DNA of 15,276 nt from Bacillota bacterium (GTDB lineage: Bacteria > Bacillota > Clostridia > Oscillospirales > Ruminococcaceae), in assembly GCA_023395435.1 (NCBI GenBank), contig JAEWZG010000075.1:1-15276 (forward strand), in the 5' to 3' direction. The notes beneath the pieces were generated by a model. The model saw nothing but the letters and a program-made list of their open reading frames with translations. It ran no database searches and was not told the DNA's origin. Both the position numbers and the translations under genes were made by a program. Shown piece after piece: positions 14,965-15,276 of this stretch; position 1 is the stretch's first letter; each line of letters starts with the position of its first letter.

Positions 14965-15260
14965 ATAACAAAATCACACATCTGTTAAATCAGACGGCTC
15001 GTGAAGCTTGTGTCCGTGTCGTTAGCTATTCAAATAGGCATAATGGTATGGGACTGCCGACGCAAAGTAGTGTCCCTTCGTCTTATTCGCAAAAGACGAA
15101 TCAAAAAAATCAACTATATATTTCAGGGTGGGCATTTTGCCTGCCCTGTATATTATATATTATTAATATTAAAAAAGCAGTCGTATTAAATAATTGCTTT
15201 GTTAATATTAATAATATAGTTTTAGATAAGCTTATAATATATTACTATAAACTTATCTAA
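14955..15260 (+). CDS. Uncertain ORF, VSYSNRHNGMGLPTQSSV-type
   Basis: From GTG 14955, up to 101 residues. The first part (QTAREACVRVVSYSNRHNGM, GLPTQSSVPS) has a less AT-rich base use than what surrounds it. The second half overlaps long hairpin DNA (15156-15218) and hardly looks like protein. No ribosome site is seen. The frame may be fortuitous over a conserved DNA element. No family recognised. Confidence 0.2.
   Translation: MNSDNKITHLLNQTAREACVRVVSYSNRHNGMGLPTQSSVPSSYSQKTNQKNQLYISGWAFCLPCILYIINIKKAVVLNNCFVNINNIVLDKLIIYYYKLI
15156..15218. repeat. Long inverted repeat (24-bp arms)
   Basis: 15156-15179 and 15195-15218 are inverted copies with one mismatch around a 15-base loop (arms end in AAAAGCA and TGCTTTG). 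Confidence 0.75.
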
Positions 15261-15263
15261 ACT
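15218..15263. repeat. Second adjacent inverted repeat
   Basis: AGTTTTAGATAAGCTTATA and TATAAACTTATCTAAACT pair over 18 positions with one bulge and one mismatch, and a 9-base loop. It abuts the previous hairpin. CCTGCC (15140-15145) and GGCAGG (15267-15272) bracket both. Confidence 0.65.
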
Positions 15264-15276
15264 ATTGGCAGGGGCA

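Overview
This AT-rich window looks like part of a Clostridia chromosome, probably an Oscillospiraceae/Ruminococcus-like gut anaerobe. That is an inference from codon use, the Ser/Thr-rich linkers on exported proteins, the M1-peptidase and LRR lipoprotein/surface proteins and a three-subunit molybdenum hydroxylase. No rRNA or tRNA was seen.

Left part (1-4260): a leucine-rich-repeat surface protein broken by one missing base; a decayed tyrosine recombinase on the minus strand; an intact M1-family metallopeptidase lipoprotein; a small lipoprotein on the minus strand; and a short RHS/YD-repeat remnant. Middle (4261-10025): a tight minus-strand operon for a xanthine-dehydrogenase-type enzyme (molybdopterin, FAD and 2x[2Fe-2S] subunits), divergent from a gene for a ferritin-like protein with two ExxH motifs, then a bidirectional terminator and a polytopic membrane protein on the minus strand. 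Next (10301-11907): two small membrane proteins and a second small lipoprotein, a clear paralogue of the one at 3458-3985.

Right part (11908-15276): an IS3-type transposase tail, a small helix-turn-helix ORF, and then the main discovery: a decayed two-gene Hachiman anti-phage system on the minus strand. hamA (DUF1837 nuclease, GESK motif kept) has two stops and a frameshift. hamB (DEAD/DEAH-like helicase) has stops, frameshifts and a large internal deletion. The translation signals of both genes are still visible.

Upstream of hamA lies a stretch with no conventional gene but dense signals: a perfect TTGACA-N17-TATAAT promoter on the plus strand, a TTGTAA-N17-TATAAT promoter on the minus strand, and a terminator-like hairpin for each direction, so the two short predicted transcripts are antisense to each other. 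The right edge carries two long back-to-back hairpins.

Overall, a working metabolic/transport core is surrounded by remnants of mobile and defence genes, as expected of a site that repeatedly gains and loses cargo.
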